A stretch of DNA of 64,000 bases from Marinibium conchae (GTDB taxonomy: Bacteria > Pseudomonadota > Gammaproteobacteria > Enterobacterales > Alteromonadaceae), in assembly GCF_015595035.1 (NCBI RefSeq), contig NZ_JADNRN010000002.1:450647-514646 (forward strand). Direction: 5' to 3'. Within the stretch, counting starts at the first letter, position 1; each line of letters begins with the position of its first letter. The notes below the pieces were generated by a model. It made no database searches, was not told where the DNA came from, and was given only the letters and a program-made list of their open reading frames with translations. Both the position numbers and the translations under genes were made by a program. This document shows positions 19,027-28,656 of the stretch, piece after piece.

Positions 19027-20004
19027 ATGCGTTTGAGTTGGCGACAACTTATAAAGTCTAAACTGCGAGGGAAGTCTACATTCTTCTCTGTTGGCATTGC
19101 TTTCTCTGCAGAAAGTGTGTTGCTGTGTGTGCTACAGAAAAATGGTGACAACATAGATTGGGTCCTTGACGCTAGCTTCAGCCACGCTACATGGCGAGAA
19201 CAGTTGGCCAACTATGTACAGAGTAACAAACTAGCAAACACCGACTGCTACGTTACGCTCACGTCACATTGGTATCAACTGCTACAAGCTGATCAACCGA
19301 AAGTAGAAGAGGATGAGATGTATGCCTCGCTAGCATGGCCTTTAAAAGAACTTCTCCCTTCCAACACAGATTATGTTTACGACTATATGACACCTCCAGC
19401 GCAGGTGGCAGGGCAGTCAAAGCTCAATGTAGTGGCGATTCCGAAAAAAGACATTAGAAACATTGCTAACGGCGTTTACGAAGCTCAGCTTAAAATGCGC
19501 AATATTTCAATCGAAGAAACCGCCACTATTGAATTAACGCCGCCATCCGACGATGCCGTAATGACCTTGGTGCAAGAGCACGGTGAAGAGATCGTGCTCA
19601 ACGTAGTGAAAAATGGTGAGATGTATTTTACTCGCCGATTGAAAGGCTTTGAAAACCTTGGCAGCTTTAGCGAACATGAACTGTCAATGGGAATAACAGA
19701 CAGCTTATGTGTGCAAATACAACGCTCAATGGACTATTTTGAAAGTCAATTGCGACAGCCCCCAGTTCGCAAAGTGCTGTTGAAGCTTGACACTAATCTA
19801 ACTGATAGTCTTGCCAATCAAATCCAAGAAAACATGAATCTACCCGTGGTCAACTTTGAACCAGAGATTAATTGTGGGCCTGAGTTTAATTTTAAAATGG
19901 CAAGTTTTTCTTGCTTAGGTGCGGCTTACACCAAGCAAGCAAAAGTCTTATTAGAAGCAACAAAGAAAGCAAATACGACGAAAAGTGAAGAGGTGCGAAC
20001 GTGA
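19027..20004 (+). CDS. mshI: MSHA biogenesis protein MshI (PilM-like)
   Basis: 325 residues of an actin-like PilM-family protein without a membrane segment. It opens with a short basic helix and the FFSVGIAFSAESVLLCVLQ strand pair. It forms the cytoplasmic ring of the type IV pilus alignment complex and contacts the PilN-like partner. It is the first gene of the long pilus run and overlaps the next gene by 4 bp. The 295-bp region before it holds no gene; I could not single out a convincing promoter there. Confidence 0.85.
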   Translation: MRLSWRQLIKSKLRGKSTFFSVGIAFSAESVLLCVLQKNGDNIDWVLDASFSHATWREQLANYVQSNKLANTDCYVTLTSHWYQLLQADQPKVEEDEMYASLAWPLKELLPSNTDYVYDYMTPPAQVAGQSKLNVVAIPKKDIRNIANGVYEAQLKMRNISIEETATIELTPPSDDAVMTLVQEHGEEIVLNVVKNGEMYFTRRLKGFENLGSFSEHELSMGITDSLCVQIQRSMDYFESQLRQPPVRKVLLKLDTNLTDSLANQIQENMNLPVVNFEPEINCGPEFNFKMASFSCLGAAYTKQAKVLLEATKKANTTKSEEVRT

Positions 20005-20651
20005 AAACACGCATCAACCTTTATAGAGATGAATTTAAACCTCAGTTTGTGTGGTTGTCGGTCACTAACACGCTGCTACTTTCTGTCGTAGTTCTATTTG
20101 TGCTACTAGGCATATATTATGTGTCATGGTCTGCTATGGATGCTAGGCAGACTAGCTTAAGTGAGCTACAGGCCAGCATAAAAGAGCGTCAAAACACGTT
20201 AGACGAGCTAACACTTCAATTAAGTCAGCGACAGAAGAACCCATTATTGTTACGCGAACTCGAGCAACGCCAATTTGTATTGGCGAATGTTTCTCGACTA
20301 GCTGAGAAATTAGACCTGCTTGAAGAAACCCAACGTTACCCCTTTTCAACTGCCTTTGAGTCATTCTCGCAAGCAAACCGGGATGACCTATGGTTGAGCA
20401 GCTTTTACCTGAGTAGCGAAGCTCAAATTATCGAAGGAAATATAACAAATGCAGAAGCACTCCCCGCTTGGTTACAGACCTTGGGGAAAACATCTTATTT
20501 TGCTAACAGTAACTTCGACTCAGCCTCAATTAGCACGACCAGTCCGGTATCAGCAGCGGGCGCACAGCAGCATTCAGCGCCGACTTCTGGGCCACTTAAG
20601 TTTGTACTCAAAAATGGGCAGCTTACAGAGCATAAAGGTGGTCAAAAATGA
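20001..20651 (+). CDS. MSHA biogenesis PilN-like inner-membrane protein
   Basis: 216 residues. It starts KTRINLYRDEF, the short cytoplasmic motif (INLx) that binds PilM-type proteins, then one membrane helix (about residues 18-42), a coiled coil (SLSELQASIKERQNTLDELT) and a small periplasmic ferredoxin-like domain. This is the PilN component of the pilus platform; it is sometimes named as a second MshI. It overlaps both neighbours by 4 bp. Confidence 0.83.
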   Translation: MKTRINLYRDEFKPQFVWLSVTNTLLLSVVVLFVLLGIYYVSWSAMDARQTSLSELQASIKERQNTLDELTLQLSQRQKNPLLLRELEQRQFVLANVSRLAEKLDLLEETQRYPFSTAFESFSQANRDDLWLSSFYLSSEAQIIEGNITNAEALPAWLQTLGKTSYFANSNFDSASISTTSPVSAAGAQQHSAPTSGPLKFVLKNGQLTEHKGGQK

Positions 20652-21343
20652 GCGGCAGAATGGCTAATTTAGAAAAAAAATTCAGTCAAATCTCTTTGCG
20701 CGAGCAGCGCTTGATATTTTATACACTTCCACTTGCGCTTTGCTTTGTGATGATTCTCAGTTTTATTGAGCCGGCGATCGCCAATGCAATGAAAGCTAGA
20801 GTTGATATGCAAAATGCGCGAATACAACTCACGACGGTGTCACAAAATGTAGAGTTGCTTGAATTGCAGCTTCAAGTTGATGTTGACGACGAAACAAGAA
20901 AGCAAACTGCAGCAATTAACGATGAAATTGTTAGGGTCGAAAAGCGATTCGAAAGTGAATTATCTAAATTGGTCATGCCAAGTGTGATGCCCTTAGTGCT
21001 AGAGAGCTTGCTTAAAGATGCCAACAAACTCGCTATTGTCAAGATGGAGTCCATCCCACCGTCAAACCTTTTTGCCAAGGAAAATGCTGCAGAAACTGCT
21101 GAAAAACAGGGTATACAAGAAAATGAGCAGCAAGCAATGCCAGTCTTATATCAGCATGGTTTACGGGTAGTGTTTGAGGGCACATATGCAGACGCCCAAG
21201 CATTTTTAGCTAAATCAGAAAATATGCAATGGCGTTTGTATTGGGACAGTGTGAGCTTGACTGCCAACGAGTATCCACGGTCTACGGTAGAGATTGAATT
21301 GTTTACCCTGAGCAGAAGCGAGGCCTACTTAAATGTTAACTAG
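20648..21343 (+). CDS. mshJ: MSHA biogenesis protein MshJ (PilO-like)
   Basis: 231 residues with a single N-terminal membrane helix (about 20-42), a coiled coil (ARIQLTTVSQNVELLELQLQ) and a periplasmic domain resembling PilO/GspM (HGLRVVFEGTYADAQAFLAK). It would pair with the PilN-like protein to connect the inner-membrane ring to the secretin complex. Its end overlaps mshK by 11 bp. Confidence 0.83.
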   Translation: MSGRMANLEKKFSQISLREQRLIFYTLPLALCFVMILSFIEPAIANAMKARVDMQNARIQLTTVSQNVELLELQLQVDVDDETRKQTAAINDEIVRVEKRFESELSKLVMPSVMPLVLESLLKDANKLAIVKMESIPPSNLFAKENAAETAEKQGIQENEQQAMPVLYQHGLRVVFEGTYADAQAFLAKSENMQWRLYWDSVSLTANEYPRSTVEIELFTLSRSEAYLNVN

Positions 21344-21701
21344 TCGCAAAGCTGTATTCAGCACCGTCTTTAGTTTGCTATTTGCATTCTTGCCATTTAC
21401 GCAGATTTTGGCCAAAGGAGATCCAACCAGACCTCCAGGTAAGGTTGAGCGCTTCGTTGAAAGTAGCATCAGTAAAGACGCTGCTATTGTGGTCAGCGCA
21501 GTACTCAAAAAGAATCAGGTGTATTACGCAGTTATCAATCAGCAGTGGCTTAAAACTGGCGAGAGTTATCTTGGATGGCGCGTAACTCGAATTACAAATA
21601 GCGCCGTGTATTTACAGAACATAAGTGAGCCGTCGGACAAAAGTGTGCGGTTTTTGGTGAATGAAAATAGTGATTTTAAAAAGCAGGCAAATGATGAATA
21701 G
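21333..21701 (+). CDS. mshK: MSHA biogenesis protein MshK (PilP-like)
   Basis: 122 residues with a signal peptide (about 1-28, ending ILAKG) and then the DPTRPPGKV segment typical of PilP/GspC-type periplasmic linkers. A small beta domain follows (VVSAVLKKNQVYYAVINQQW, WRVTRITNSAVYLQN). It probably bridges MshJ and the MshL secretin. It overlaps mshJ at its start and mshL at its end. Confidence 0.8.
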   Translation: MLTSRKAVFSTVFSLLFAFLPFTQILAKGDPTRPPGKVERFVESSISKDAAIVVSAVLKKNQVYYAVINQQWLKTGESYLGWRVTRITNSAVYLQNISEPSDKSVRFLVNENSDFKKQANDE

Positions 21702-23382
21702 TTTACGAATCGGCAAGGCTTTAAGCCTATGTTTCATTGCGATTTCGCTGGCAGGCTGTCAAACGTCTGGGAAAAGTCATGTAGAAACATCGCTTGCAAA
21801 GCAATTAGATGAAGAGCTAGCGCGTTCGCAAGCCTTGCAAGAAGTGCAACCTGAACTCGCAGCTGCAGTGAGTGATTACCTCTTGGCTGGTGAGCAACAA
21901 GGCCGCAATGAAACACTCTTTGCAGCTGATAAATATGACATTAATGCTCGCCAAATCGACGCAGTGAGTTTCTTTTCGGGCTTAGTGAAAGACACGCCTT
22001 TTTCGGTTGCGATCCACCCTGAAGTATCAGGATTAATCTCTTTAGACCTCAAACAAGTTGAGCTTGATACGGTATTTGAATTGGTGTCTGACCTGTACGG
22101 CTTCCATATTGATCGAACTGGCAACATTTATAAGGTGTTCCCAGCAGGCATGCGTACCGAAACATTTTCAGTCAATTATTTACTTATGCAACGAGATGGC
22201 AACACTCAAACCAGCATCATTTCCGGCGGAGTATCTCAAAACGGCGGGAATCAAAACAACAGTGGCCAAAATAGTGGCGGTTTCAATAACTTCAGTGGTA
22301 ATTCTCAGGTGGGTAATAATTTAGGTGGCAACAACAGTGGCGGCCTAAATGGTAACGTGGGTAGCAATGGCACCTCAATAACCACTAGAACCGAAACTAA
22401 TTTCTGGGAGAACTTGGAGACGAGTTTAAAAGAAATGTTGGGCAACGACGAGGGCCGTTCTGTACTTGTTAGTCCTCAAGCCGGATTAGTCACCGTGCGT
22501 GCGTTACCTGATGAAATAAAAACTATCCGTAATTTCTTAAATATTTCCGAAGAAAGCTTACAGCGCCAAGTTATCATTGAAGCGCGTATTCTTGAAGTGG
22601 CTCTAAGTGATGAATACCAACAAGGTATTAATTGGAATCAAGTACTGGCACATGCGGGAAGCACCGATTTGGGCTTTTCGACCTCAGTGGCTAACCTAGG
22701 TAATGAGATTACAGCATCACTAGGCGGCATTACCTCTTTGTCTTTCCTAAACAAAGACTTCAGTGGTGTGTTGAATTTGCTTGATACTCAAGGCAACGTA
22801 CAAGTACTTTCGAGCCCTCGAGTAACAGCAATTAATAACCAGAAAGCGGTGATCAAAGTAGGTGAAGACGAATACTTTGTTACCGATGTTTCTAGTCAAA
22901 GTACCATCAGCAACAGCTCAACTTCGGTCTCGCCAGATATTGGTCTTACGCCTTTCTTCAGCGGTATTGCTCTAGACGTAACCCCACAAATTGATGAGAA
23001 CGGCAGTATTTTATTGCACATCCACCCCTCTGTGATCGAAACCGAAGAGCAAGAGAAGGTGATCACCTTAAATGAAGAACAATACATATTACCTTTAGCA
23101 CAAAGCACTATTCGTGAATCGGATACGATTATTCGTGCAACATCGGGTGAAATTGTCGTGATAGGCGGCCTGATGCAGTCTGTGGTCACCACAGAGGATT
23201 CGAAGGTGCCCTTCTTAGGCGATATTCCGTTTATGGGTAACCTATTTAAAAATAAACGCGAGAAAGAAACCAAAAAAGAACTGATCATACTGCTCAAACC
23301 TACCGTGGTTGGCAAAAACACATGGCGCGATCAAATCGAAACTAGTCGTGAGCAAATGGCCGATTGGCTTTACGTGGAGTAG
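21691..23382 (+). CDS. mshL: MSHA outer-membrane secretin MshL, lipoprotein
   Basis: About 563 residues. I start at the ATG ATG pair (21691/21694), just after AAGCAGG, since the following ISLAGCQ is a clear lipobox; a longer reading to 21661 adds a poor leader. N-domains (about 60-160) are followed by a Gly/Asn/Ser-rich loop (about 175-225) and the secretin core with VLSSPRVTAINNQKAVIKVG, an LTPFFSGIALDVTPQID stretch and the closing VPFLGDIPFMGNLFKNK. It forms the gated outer-membrane pore through which the pilus exits. The low-complexity loop is unusual in length. Confidence 0.93.
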   Translation: MMNSLRIGKALSLCFIAISLAGCQTSGKSHVETSLAKQLDEELARSQALQEVQPELAAAVSDYLLAGEQQGRNETLFAADKYDINARQIDAVSFFSGLVKDTPFSVAIHPEVSGLISLDLKQVELDTVFELVSDLYGFHIDRTGNIYKVFPAGMRTETFSVNYLLMQRDGNTQTSIISGGVSQNGGNQNNSGQNSGGFNNFSGNSQVGNNLGGNNSGGLNGNVGSNGTSITTRTETNFWENLETSLKEMLGNDEGRSVLVSPQAGLVTVRALPDEIKTIRNFLNISEESLQRQVIIEARILEVALSDEYQQGINWNQVLAHAGSTDLGFSTSVANLGNEITASLGGITSLSFLNKDFSGVLNLLDTQGNVQVLSSPRVTAINNQKAVIKVGEDEYFVTDVSSQSTISNSSTSVSPDIGLTPFFSGIALDVTPQIDENGSILLHIHPSVIETEEQEKVITLNEEQYILPLAQSTIRESDTIIRATSGEIVVIGGLMQSVVTTEDSKVPFLGDIPFMGNLFKNKREKETKKELIILLKPTVVGKNTWRDQIETSREQMADWLYVE

Positions 23383-23384
23383 GC

Positions 23385-24311
23385 ATGTATCTGTATCACT
23401 TTGGCATCAAAGAGTTACCATTCACGCTCACTCCTAATACGAGTTATTACTTTGGGCTTCCTAGTCATAAAGAGGCAATAGAAGTTCTGTCTACTGCTCT
23501 TAAAAGCGGCGAAGGTTTCATCAAGGTTACGGGCGAGGTAGGGGCAGGGAAAACGCTCATTTGTCGAAAGTTGCTCAATGAACTGCCAGATGGTTTTGTG
23601 ACTGCCTATATTCCGAATCCTTACCTTTCCCCAGCGGAACTGCGCCGCTCAGTAGCAGCCGAGTTAAACGTTGAGCTACCAGAAGGTACCGATCAGCAAG
23701 AGTTTACCCAGCTTATTCAACAACGGCTTATTGAAATACACAAACAACACAAAAATGCAGTACTTATCATAGATGAGGCACAAGCCTTGCCGGATGAAAG
23801 TATTGAGGCATTGCGTTTGATGACTAACTTAGAGACAGAGTCGCAAAAACTGTTGCAAGTAGTCTTGTTCGGTCAGCCAGAGCTTGATCAAAAGCTTGGC
23901 CAGCCTAAACTTCGACAATTGCTTCAGCGCATTACCTTTTCTTATCATTTGAAGCTCATGAGTGCCGATCAAGTCTATCAATACGTTCGCCACAGAATGT
24001 CAGTTGCGGGTTATCGAATTGAAGGCCTATTTGATCACGCATGCTGCGAGCTAATGCACAAAGCCAGTGGTGGCACCCCCAGAATTGTAAACGTGCTTTG
24101 TCATAAAGCATTGATGCTTGCTTATGGTGAGGGAGTTCATAAAATCACAAAGGCACATGTTCTTGCTGCAATTGACGATACCGAAGCGGCCAAAACAGTG
24201 TCGAATAAAGGCGTCTTCTCATGGTTTTCTCGGCATTTATTCAATGCGGCCTCGGTTGTAGCGCTGCTTTGCATGAACATTGCCGCGACTGAAACAGGTT
24301 GGTTCCAATGA
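23385..24311 (+). CDS. mshM: MSHA biogenesis ATPase MshM (ExeA/AAA family)
   Basis: 308 residues from the ATG at 23385 (GTGGAG upstream; a longer reading from 23364 lacks a site). It opens YHFGIKELPFTLTPNTSYYF, the ExeA/GspA signature, then Walker A TGEVGAGKTLICRK and Walker B AVLIIDEAQALP, with a sensor Arg region RLMTNLE. The C-terminus has a hydrophobic stretch (about residues 285-305). ExeA-type ATPases help insert secretins across peptidoglycan. It overlaps mshN by 4 bp (ATGA). Confidence 0.9.
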   Translation: MYLYHFGIKELPFTLTPNTSYYFGLPSHKEAIEVLSTALKSGEGFIKVTGEVGAGKTLICRKLLNELPDGFVTAYIPNPYLSPAELRRSVAAELNVELPEGTDQQEFTQLIQQRLIEIHKQHKNAVLIIDEAQALPDESIEALRLMTNLETESQKLLQVVLFGQPELDQKLGQPKLRQLLQRITFSYHLKLMSADQVYQYVRHRMSVAGYRIEGLFDHACCELMHKASGGTPRIVNVLCHKALMLAYGEGVHKITKAHVLAAIDDTEAAKTVSNKGVFSWFSRHLFNAASVVALLCMNIAATETGWFQ

Positions 24312-25594
24312 GCGTAGTTAACAAAATGCTCAAGGACTTGGAGCAACGTGAGAATGCCACAGCCAATAATGCTGATTATGTTCCAATGGAAGGTGAAGGT
24401 GCTAAATCACGGAGCTTAGTGGTGGGTTTAACCCTTCTTGTGCTCATACTCAGTGCATTGGTGTTGTGGTTGCTGCCTAAGCAACTTGAACGAAAAGATG
24501 TGGCGCAAGTGCTAGTGACACAAGAGCCAAGTCAATCCAGTTCCCCAAGGACGCAAAGCAAAAACTCGCAAAGTGATGCTCTCCAAAGCAGTGCTCTCCA
24601 AAGCGATGCCATCCAAAACGGCGCCCTCCAAAGCGGCGCCCTCCAAAGCAAAAACTCGCAAAGCGATCTCTCACAAACAAAACATGCGCCTAATACAAAT
24701 GAGCAAGCTGAAAAGCTAGCCTCAGACAGCCTTGAAAGCGAGACGCTAAATAGTGCAGTAGATAATGTTGCCAATAGCTCTGCTCAAACGAATTCGGCAG
24801 CGATAAATCTCAAAGCTCAGCCCGCATCATCGTCGCAAGCCCACATAAAGACTGAGCCGACAGCTAAACCAAGAGTTGAAACAGCCATCGCGCTAAGTCC
24901 TGAGCCAAGACTTAAGGAAGGGCAAGAGTTTCAACAGAAAGAGCAAGCCCTGCCAAGCTCGGCAAAACAAGTGTTGTCTGAGCAAGAGCCGGTGTTTAGT
25001 GTTAGCTCCAATCGCAGAACGCAAGGTAGCAACAATATGCTGGAGCAGCGTATACAGTTATCGCTTAAAAACGGTGATACCGCCGCTGCCATAAAAGATT
25101 TAAACGAGCTTGTGCAGCGCGAGCCACGAAATATTGGTGCGCGCAAGCGTTTAGCCAGTTTGTCTTTCGCCCAAGGCGACCCTATAAGGGCAGCAATGCT
25201 ACTCCATCAAGGGGTGAAACTGCATCCAGAAGATAGCAGTATGCGTCTCATGCAGGCCCGTTTACTCTTTCGGGAAAATAAAAATTCCCAAGCGCTTGCC
25301 ATACTGAATGAACATCCTCCAACGGTGCTAGCGGACAATGAGTTGCTAAGTTTTCGGGCTGCTTTGGCCGAAAAACAAGGTGATTATGCTCGTTCACAAA
25401 GCGACTATTTAACCCTGCTACAAAGGCAACCAAATAATGCACGTTGGCTTTTAGGTTTAGCGATCAGCCAAGACAAGCAAGAATTTCATGAGCAAGCAGT
25501 TGCTACTTATAAACAAGTCAAATCCTCAAATCAGCTATCAACACAGGTTGTCAGTTTTGTTGATGGGCGATTGGCAGCGTTAGTGGGATCATAA
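24308..25594 (+). CDS. mshN: MSHA biogenesis protein MshN (TPR protein)
   Basis: 428 residues. A short cytoplasmic start (SVVNKMLKDLEQRENA) and one membrane helix (about 40-58) are followed by a long Ser/Gln/Ala-rich disordered region (about 70-225) and a C-terminal tetratricopeptide domain (about 240-425; for example NGDTAAAIKDLNELVQREPR and EKQGDYARSQSDYLTLLQRQ). It probably helps assemble or stabilise the secretin from the periplasmic side. The disordered region contains a 15-bp DNA tandem repeat, listed separately. Confidence 0.87.
   Translation: MSVVNKMLKDLEQRENATANNADYVPMEGEGAKSRSLVVGLTLLVLILSALVLWLLPKQLERKDVAQVLVTQEPSQSSSPRTQSKNSQSDALQSSALQSDAIQNGALQSGALQSKNSQSDLSQTKHAPNTNEQAEKLASDSLESETLNSAVDNVANSSAQTNSAAINLKAQPASSSQAHIKTEPTAKPRVETAIALSPEPRLKEGQEFQQKEQALPSSAKQVLSEQEPVFSVSSNRRTQGSNNMLEQRIQLSLKNGDTAAAIKDLNELVQREPRNIGARKRLASLSFAQGDPIRAAMLLHQGVKLHPEDSSMRLMQARLLFRENKNSQALAILNEHPPTVLADNELLSFRAALAEKQGDYARSQSDYLTLLQRQPNNARWLLGLAISQDKQEFHEQAVATYKQVKSSNQLSTQVVSFVDGRLAALVGS
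24578..24667 (+). repeat. 15-bp in-frame tandem repeat inside mshN
   Basis: Five consecutive units encoding ALQSS, ALQSD, AIQNG, ALQSG and ALQSK, plus a diverged sixth (NSQSD), differ at one to a few bases. A related SKNSQSD stretch stands just before the array. In-frame length changes would keep the protein readable. The units sit in the disordered periplasmic linker. Confidence 0.85.
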
Positions 25595-25597
25595 AGA

Positions 25598-27430
25598 ATG
25601 AAGATTCGTTTAGGCGACTTACTCGTACAAAACAAGCTAATCAACGATGCGCAGTTGCAAGACGCCTTATCCGAACAGCGAAAATCTGGTCGTAAATTAG
25701 GCGCCACTTTGATTGCGATGGATTTAGTTACAGAGGAACAACTACTCTCTCTGCTCTCGACGCATTTAAACGTGCCACTTATTGACATCGATGCATATCG
25801 TGTTGACCCTGAAGCGGTAAAATTACTGCCAGAAATTCAAGCACGTCGCTATCGTGCGCTTGTGCTAGATGATAAGGGTGAAAAGTTACTCGTTGGTATG
25901 AGTGATCCAGGCGATATTAATGCCGTGGATGATTTAAGCAATCGTCTTCCAAAGCCTATTGAAATTGCAGTAGTAAGTGAAACGCAGTTATTTGCTGCCT
26001 ACGAAAACTTTTACCGAAAAACGGAAGAGATTGCGTCTTTCGCCCAAGAGTTGGCAGAAGAATATGACGATGCCCAAGATTTTGAACTTGAAACCGGCGT
26101 TGACGGCGAGCAAGACACGGCCGTTGCGAAACTGTTGCAGTCGATATTTGAAGATGCCGTTATGGCCAAAGCGTCAGATATCCATATTGAGCCTGAAGAA
26201 AAACAACTTCGAATTCGTCAGCGCGTAGATGGGCAGTTACAAGAAACGGTTATCCCAGAGCGAAACATTGCTAATGCGCTAGTATTGCGTCTGAAATTGA
26301 TGTCGGGCTTGGACATATCCGAAAAACGATTGCCTCAAGATGGACGAGCACAGGTAAAAATTAAAGGTCGTACCATTGATGTTCGTGTGTCGACTATGCC
26401 GGTGCAAGCAGGTGAATCTGTGGTGATGCGCTTGTTAGATCAATCAGAGGGGGTGTTAACCCTTGACCAAACCGGTATGCCGCCAAACATTGTAACACGC
26501 TACCGGAAGCTACTTGAGCGTCCTCATGGCATGATTTTGGTCACTGGGCCAACTGGCTCAGGTAAAACGACAACACTTTATGGATCGTTGACCGAACTCA
26601 ATAAGCCACAGTCAAAAATTATCACAGTAGAAGACCCCGTTGAGTATCGCTTACCTCGCATCAACCAAGTGCAAGTTAACCATAAAATTGATCTCACGTT
26701 TTCACAAGTACTTAGAACAACCTTACGACAAGACCCAGACATCATTATGGTTGGGGAAATGCGCGACAAAGAGACCGTTGAAATAGGCTTGCGAGGCGCC
26801 CTAACTGGGCATCTAGTGTTATCGACACTACATACCAATGACAGTATCAGCAGCGCTATTCGTCTAATTGATATGGGCGCTCCAGGCTACTTGGTGGCAA
26901 GCTCTTTGAGAGCAATAATCGCCCAACGTCTAGTGAGGAGGATTTGTGATAATTGCGTGGTTGACGAACAACTCACCGATGAATCACGTTTCTACCTGAA
27001 AACGCTGAATGAAGACATTTCAGGGGTCAGCTTCAAAAAAGGTAAAGGCTGTCAAAAATGCAATCACTCTGGATATCGTGGACGTGTAGGCGTATTTGAG
27101 CTATTGGAAATGAACGAACCTATGATGAATGCACTGAAGAATAACGACACCAGTGGTTTTTCGGCAGCAGCGCAAGCTAACCCAGATTATAAACCTCTGG
27201 CTCACTCGGCCCTACTTTATGCAATGCAGGGCATTACTAGCATTGACGAAGTACTCAAGTTAGTTGAAATGGTGAGTGATGGACAGGAAAAAACACCCGT
27301 CGATGCGAGCATTGAAAGTAATGTCCCTGTTGCTATGGCACCACAGGGCCAGCAGGGTGAGTCTAAGTTGGCCGGGAGTCTGCAAACAGGTTTTAGTGGA
27401 AGCGGTTTGTCCTTAGAGGATGATGACTAA
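25598..27430 (+). CDS. mshE: MSHA pilus extension ATPase MshE with c-di-GMP-binding N-domain
   Basis: 610 residues. The N-terminal MshEN domain carries RLGDLLVQNKL ... LQDALSEQ ... KLGATLIAMDL ... LLSLLSTHL, the paired Leu-rich pattern that binds c-di-GMP in this family. The ATPase core has Walker A GPTGSGKTTT at about residue 315, the Asp-box and Walker B region DPDIIMVGEMRD at about 378, the His-box TLHTND and a C-terminal four-Cys zinc motif (CDNC ... CQKC, about 449-487). It powers pilus extension and responds to c-di-GMP. It starts 4 bp after mshN and overlaps mshG by one base. Confidence 0.95.
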   Translation: MKIRLGDLLVQNKLINDAQLQDALSEQRKSGRKLGATLIAMDLVTEEQLLSLLSTHLNVPLIDIDAYRVDPEAVKLLPEIQARRYRALVLDDKGEKLLVGMSDPGDINAVDDLSNRLPKPIEIAVVSETQLFAAYENFYRKTEEIASFAQELAEEYDDAQDFELETGVDGEQDTAVAKLLQSIFEDAVMAKASDIHIEPEEKQLRIRQRVDGQLQETVIPERNIANALVLRLKLMSGLDISEKRLPQDGRAQVKIKGRTIDVRVSTMPVQAGESVVMRLLDQSEGVLTLDQTGMPPNIVTRYRKLLERPHGMILVTGPTGSGKTTTLYGSLTELNKPQSKIITVEDPVEYRLPRINQVQVNHKIDLTFSQVLRTTLRQDPDIIMVGEMRDKETVEIGLRGALTGHLVLSTLHTNDSISSAIRLIDMGAPGYLVASSLRAIIAQRLVRRICDNCVVDEQLTDESRFYLKTLNEDISGVSFKKGKGCQKCNHSGYRGRVGVFELLEMNEPMMNALKNNDTSGFSAAAQANPDYKPLAHSALLYAMQGITSIDEVLKLVEMVSDGQEKTPVDASIESNVPVAMAPQGQQGESKLAGSLQTGFSGSGLSLEDDD

Positions 27431-28656
27431 TGGCGAGCTTTGCTTACAAGGGCCGGGAGAGCGATGGTCAGCTAGTTAATGGCGTGATAGAAGCGACCGA
27501 TGAGCCAAGCGCAGCAAGAATTTTGATGAGTCGGAATATTGTCCCCATTGATATTGCGGCAAATAGTGGGGCTAAAGGCAAATCTAAAAGCGACAGTGAG
27601 ATAGGTTTGTTTGTGCCTCAGGTAAGTATTGACGACCTTGTTATTTTTGCTCGGCAAATGTATTCCTTGTCGAAAGCAGGTATCCCGATTATTCGAGCCG
27701 TATCGGGTTTGTCAAACACGAACTCAAAGCGGATGCGCCATGCATTAAACGCGGTGATTGAAAATTTAGAGCGCGGTCGCAACCTTTCTTCAGCTCTGGC
27801 ACAACATCCTAAAATATTTAATCAGCTTTTTGTGAGCGTTGTTCATGTTGGTGAAAACACCGGGCAACTCGATGCGGCATTTGCGCAGCTTGCAGAGTAT
27901 TTACAAAGAGAGCAAGAAACCCGCAAACAAATTAAAGCAGCAACTCGATACCCCATGTTTGTCGTGTTTGCCCTTGCTATTGCTTTGGTGATCATGAACA
28001 TTTTCGTTATTCCTGTCTTCGCAAGTATGTTTGAGAAGTTTGACGCTGAGCTACCCACTATCACTTTGTTTTTAATAGGAATGTCGAACTTTTTCTTGCA
28101 TCAATGGTGGGTGCTGGTCGTGATTATTAGCGTATGTATTTTCATAACATCGCGTTATCTTGATACTAAACAAGGGCGCTATAAATGGGATAAATTACAA
28201 CTGTCGGTGCCGCTTGTAGGCTCAATAATTGAGCGCTCATTGCTAGGTCGGTTCGCGAGAAGCTTTGCGATGATGTTAAAAGCTGGTGTACCGCTAACAA
28301 CGGCATTGAACCTCGTCTCAGATGCGGTTAGCAATAGCTACATGAGTAAAGCCATAATCACCATGCGTCAACGAATTGAGAAAGGTGAAAACTTGTCGAG
28401 GGTGGCGCAAAACAGCGGCTTGTTTACTCCGCTCGTTATGCAAATGATAAGCGTGGGTGAAGAGACCGGGCGTGTGGATGAATTGCTGCAAGAAGTGGCA
28501 GAGTATTACGAGCGAGAAGTGGAGTATGACTTAAAGAGTCTCACTTCAAAAATAGAGCCTATATTGATCGCTATCGTGGCAGGAATGGTGTTGATTTTGG
28601 CACTGGGCATATTCACGCCAATGTGGGACATGATGAGCGTGGTGCAAGGCAAGTAA
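27430..28656 (+). CDS. mshG: MSHA pilus platform protein MshG (PilC/GspF family)
   Basis: 408 residues, the normal length. Two GspF domains, each with the marker FARQMYSLSKAGIPI and FARSFAMMLKAGVPLTTAL, and three membrane helices (about 168-190, 215-240 and 375-400). The repeated VVHVGENTGQLDAAF / MISVGEETGRVDELL motif is present in both halves. It forms the inner-membrane hub that the MshE ATPase turns. The stop shares a base with the mshF start (TAATG). Confidence 0.94.
   Translation: MASFAYKGRESDGQLVNGVIEATDEPSAARILMSRNIVPIDIAANSGAKGKSKSDSEIGLFVPQVSIDDLVIFARQMYSLSKAGIPIIRAVSGLSNTNSKRMRHALNAVIENLERGRNLSSALAQHPKIFNQLFVSVVHVGENTGQLDAAFAQLAEYLQREQETRKQIKAATRYPMFVVFALAIALVIMNIFVIPVFASMFEKFDAELPTITLFLIGMSNFFLHQWWVLVVIISVCIFITSRYLDTKQGRYKWDKLQLSVPLVGSIIERSLLGRFARSFAMMLKAGVPLTTALNLVSDAVSNSYMSKAIITMRQRIEKGENLSRVAQNSGLFTPLVMQMISVGEETGRVDELLQEVAEYYEREVEYDLKSLTSKIEPILIAIVAGMVLILALGIFTPMWDMMSVVQGK

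Noticed and set aside
24477-24774. Minus-strand open frames in mshN rich in Arg/Trp/Phe
   Set aside because: They mirror the 15-bp repeat of mshN and have no start site or family resemblance.
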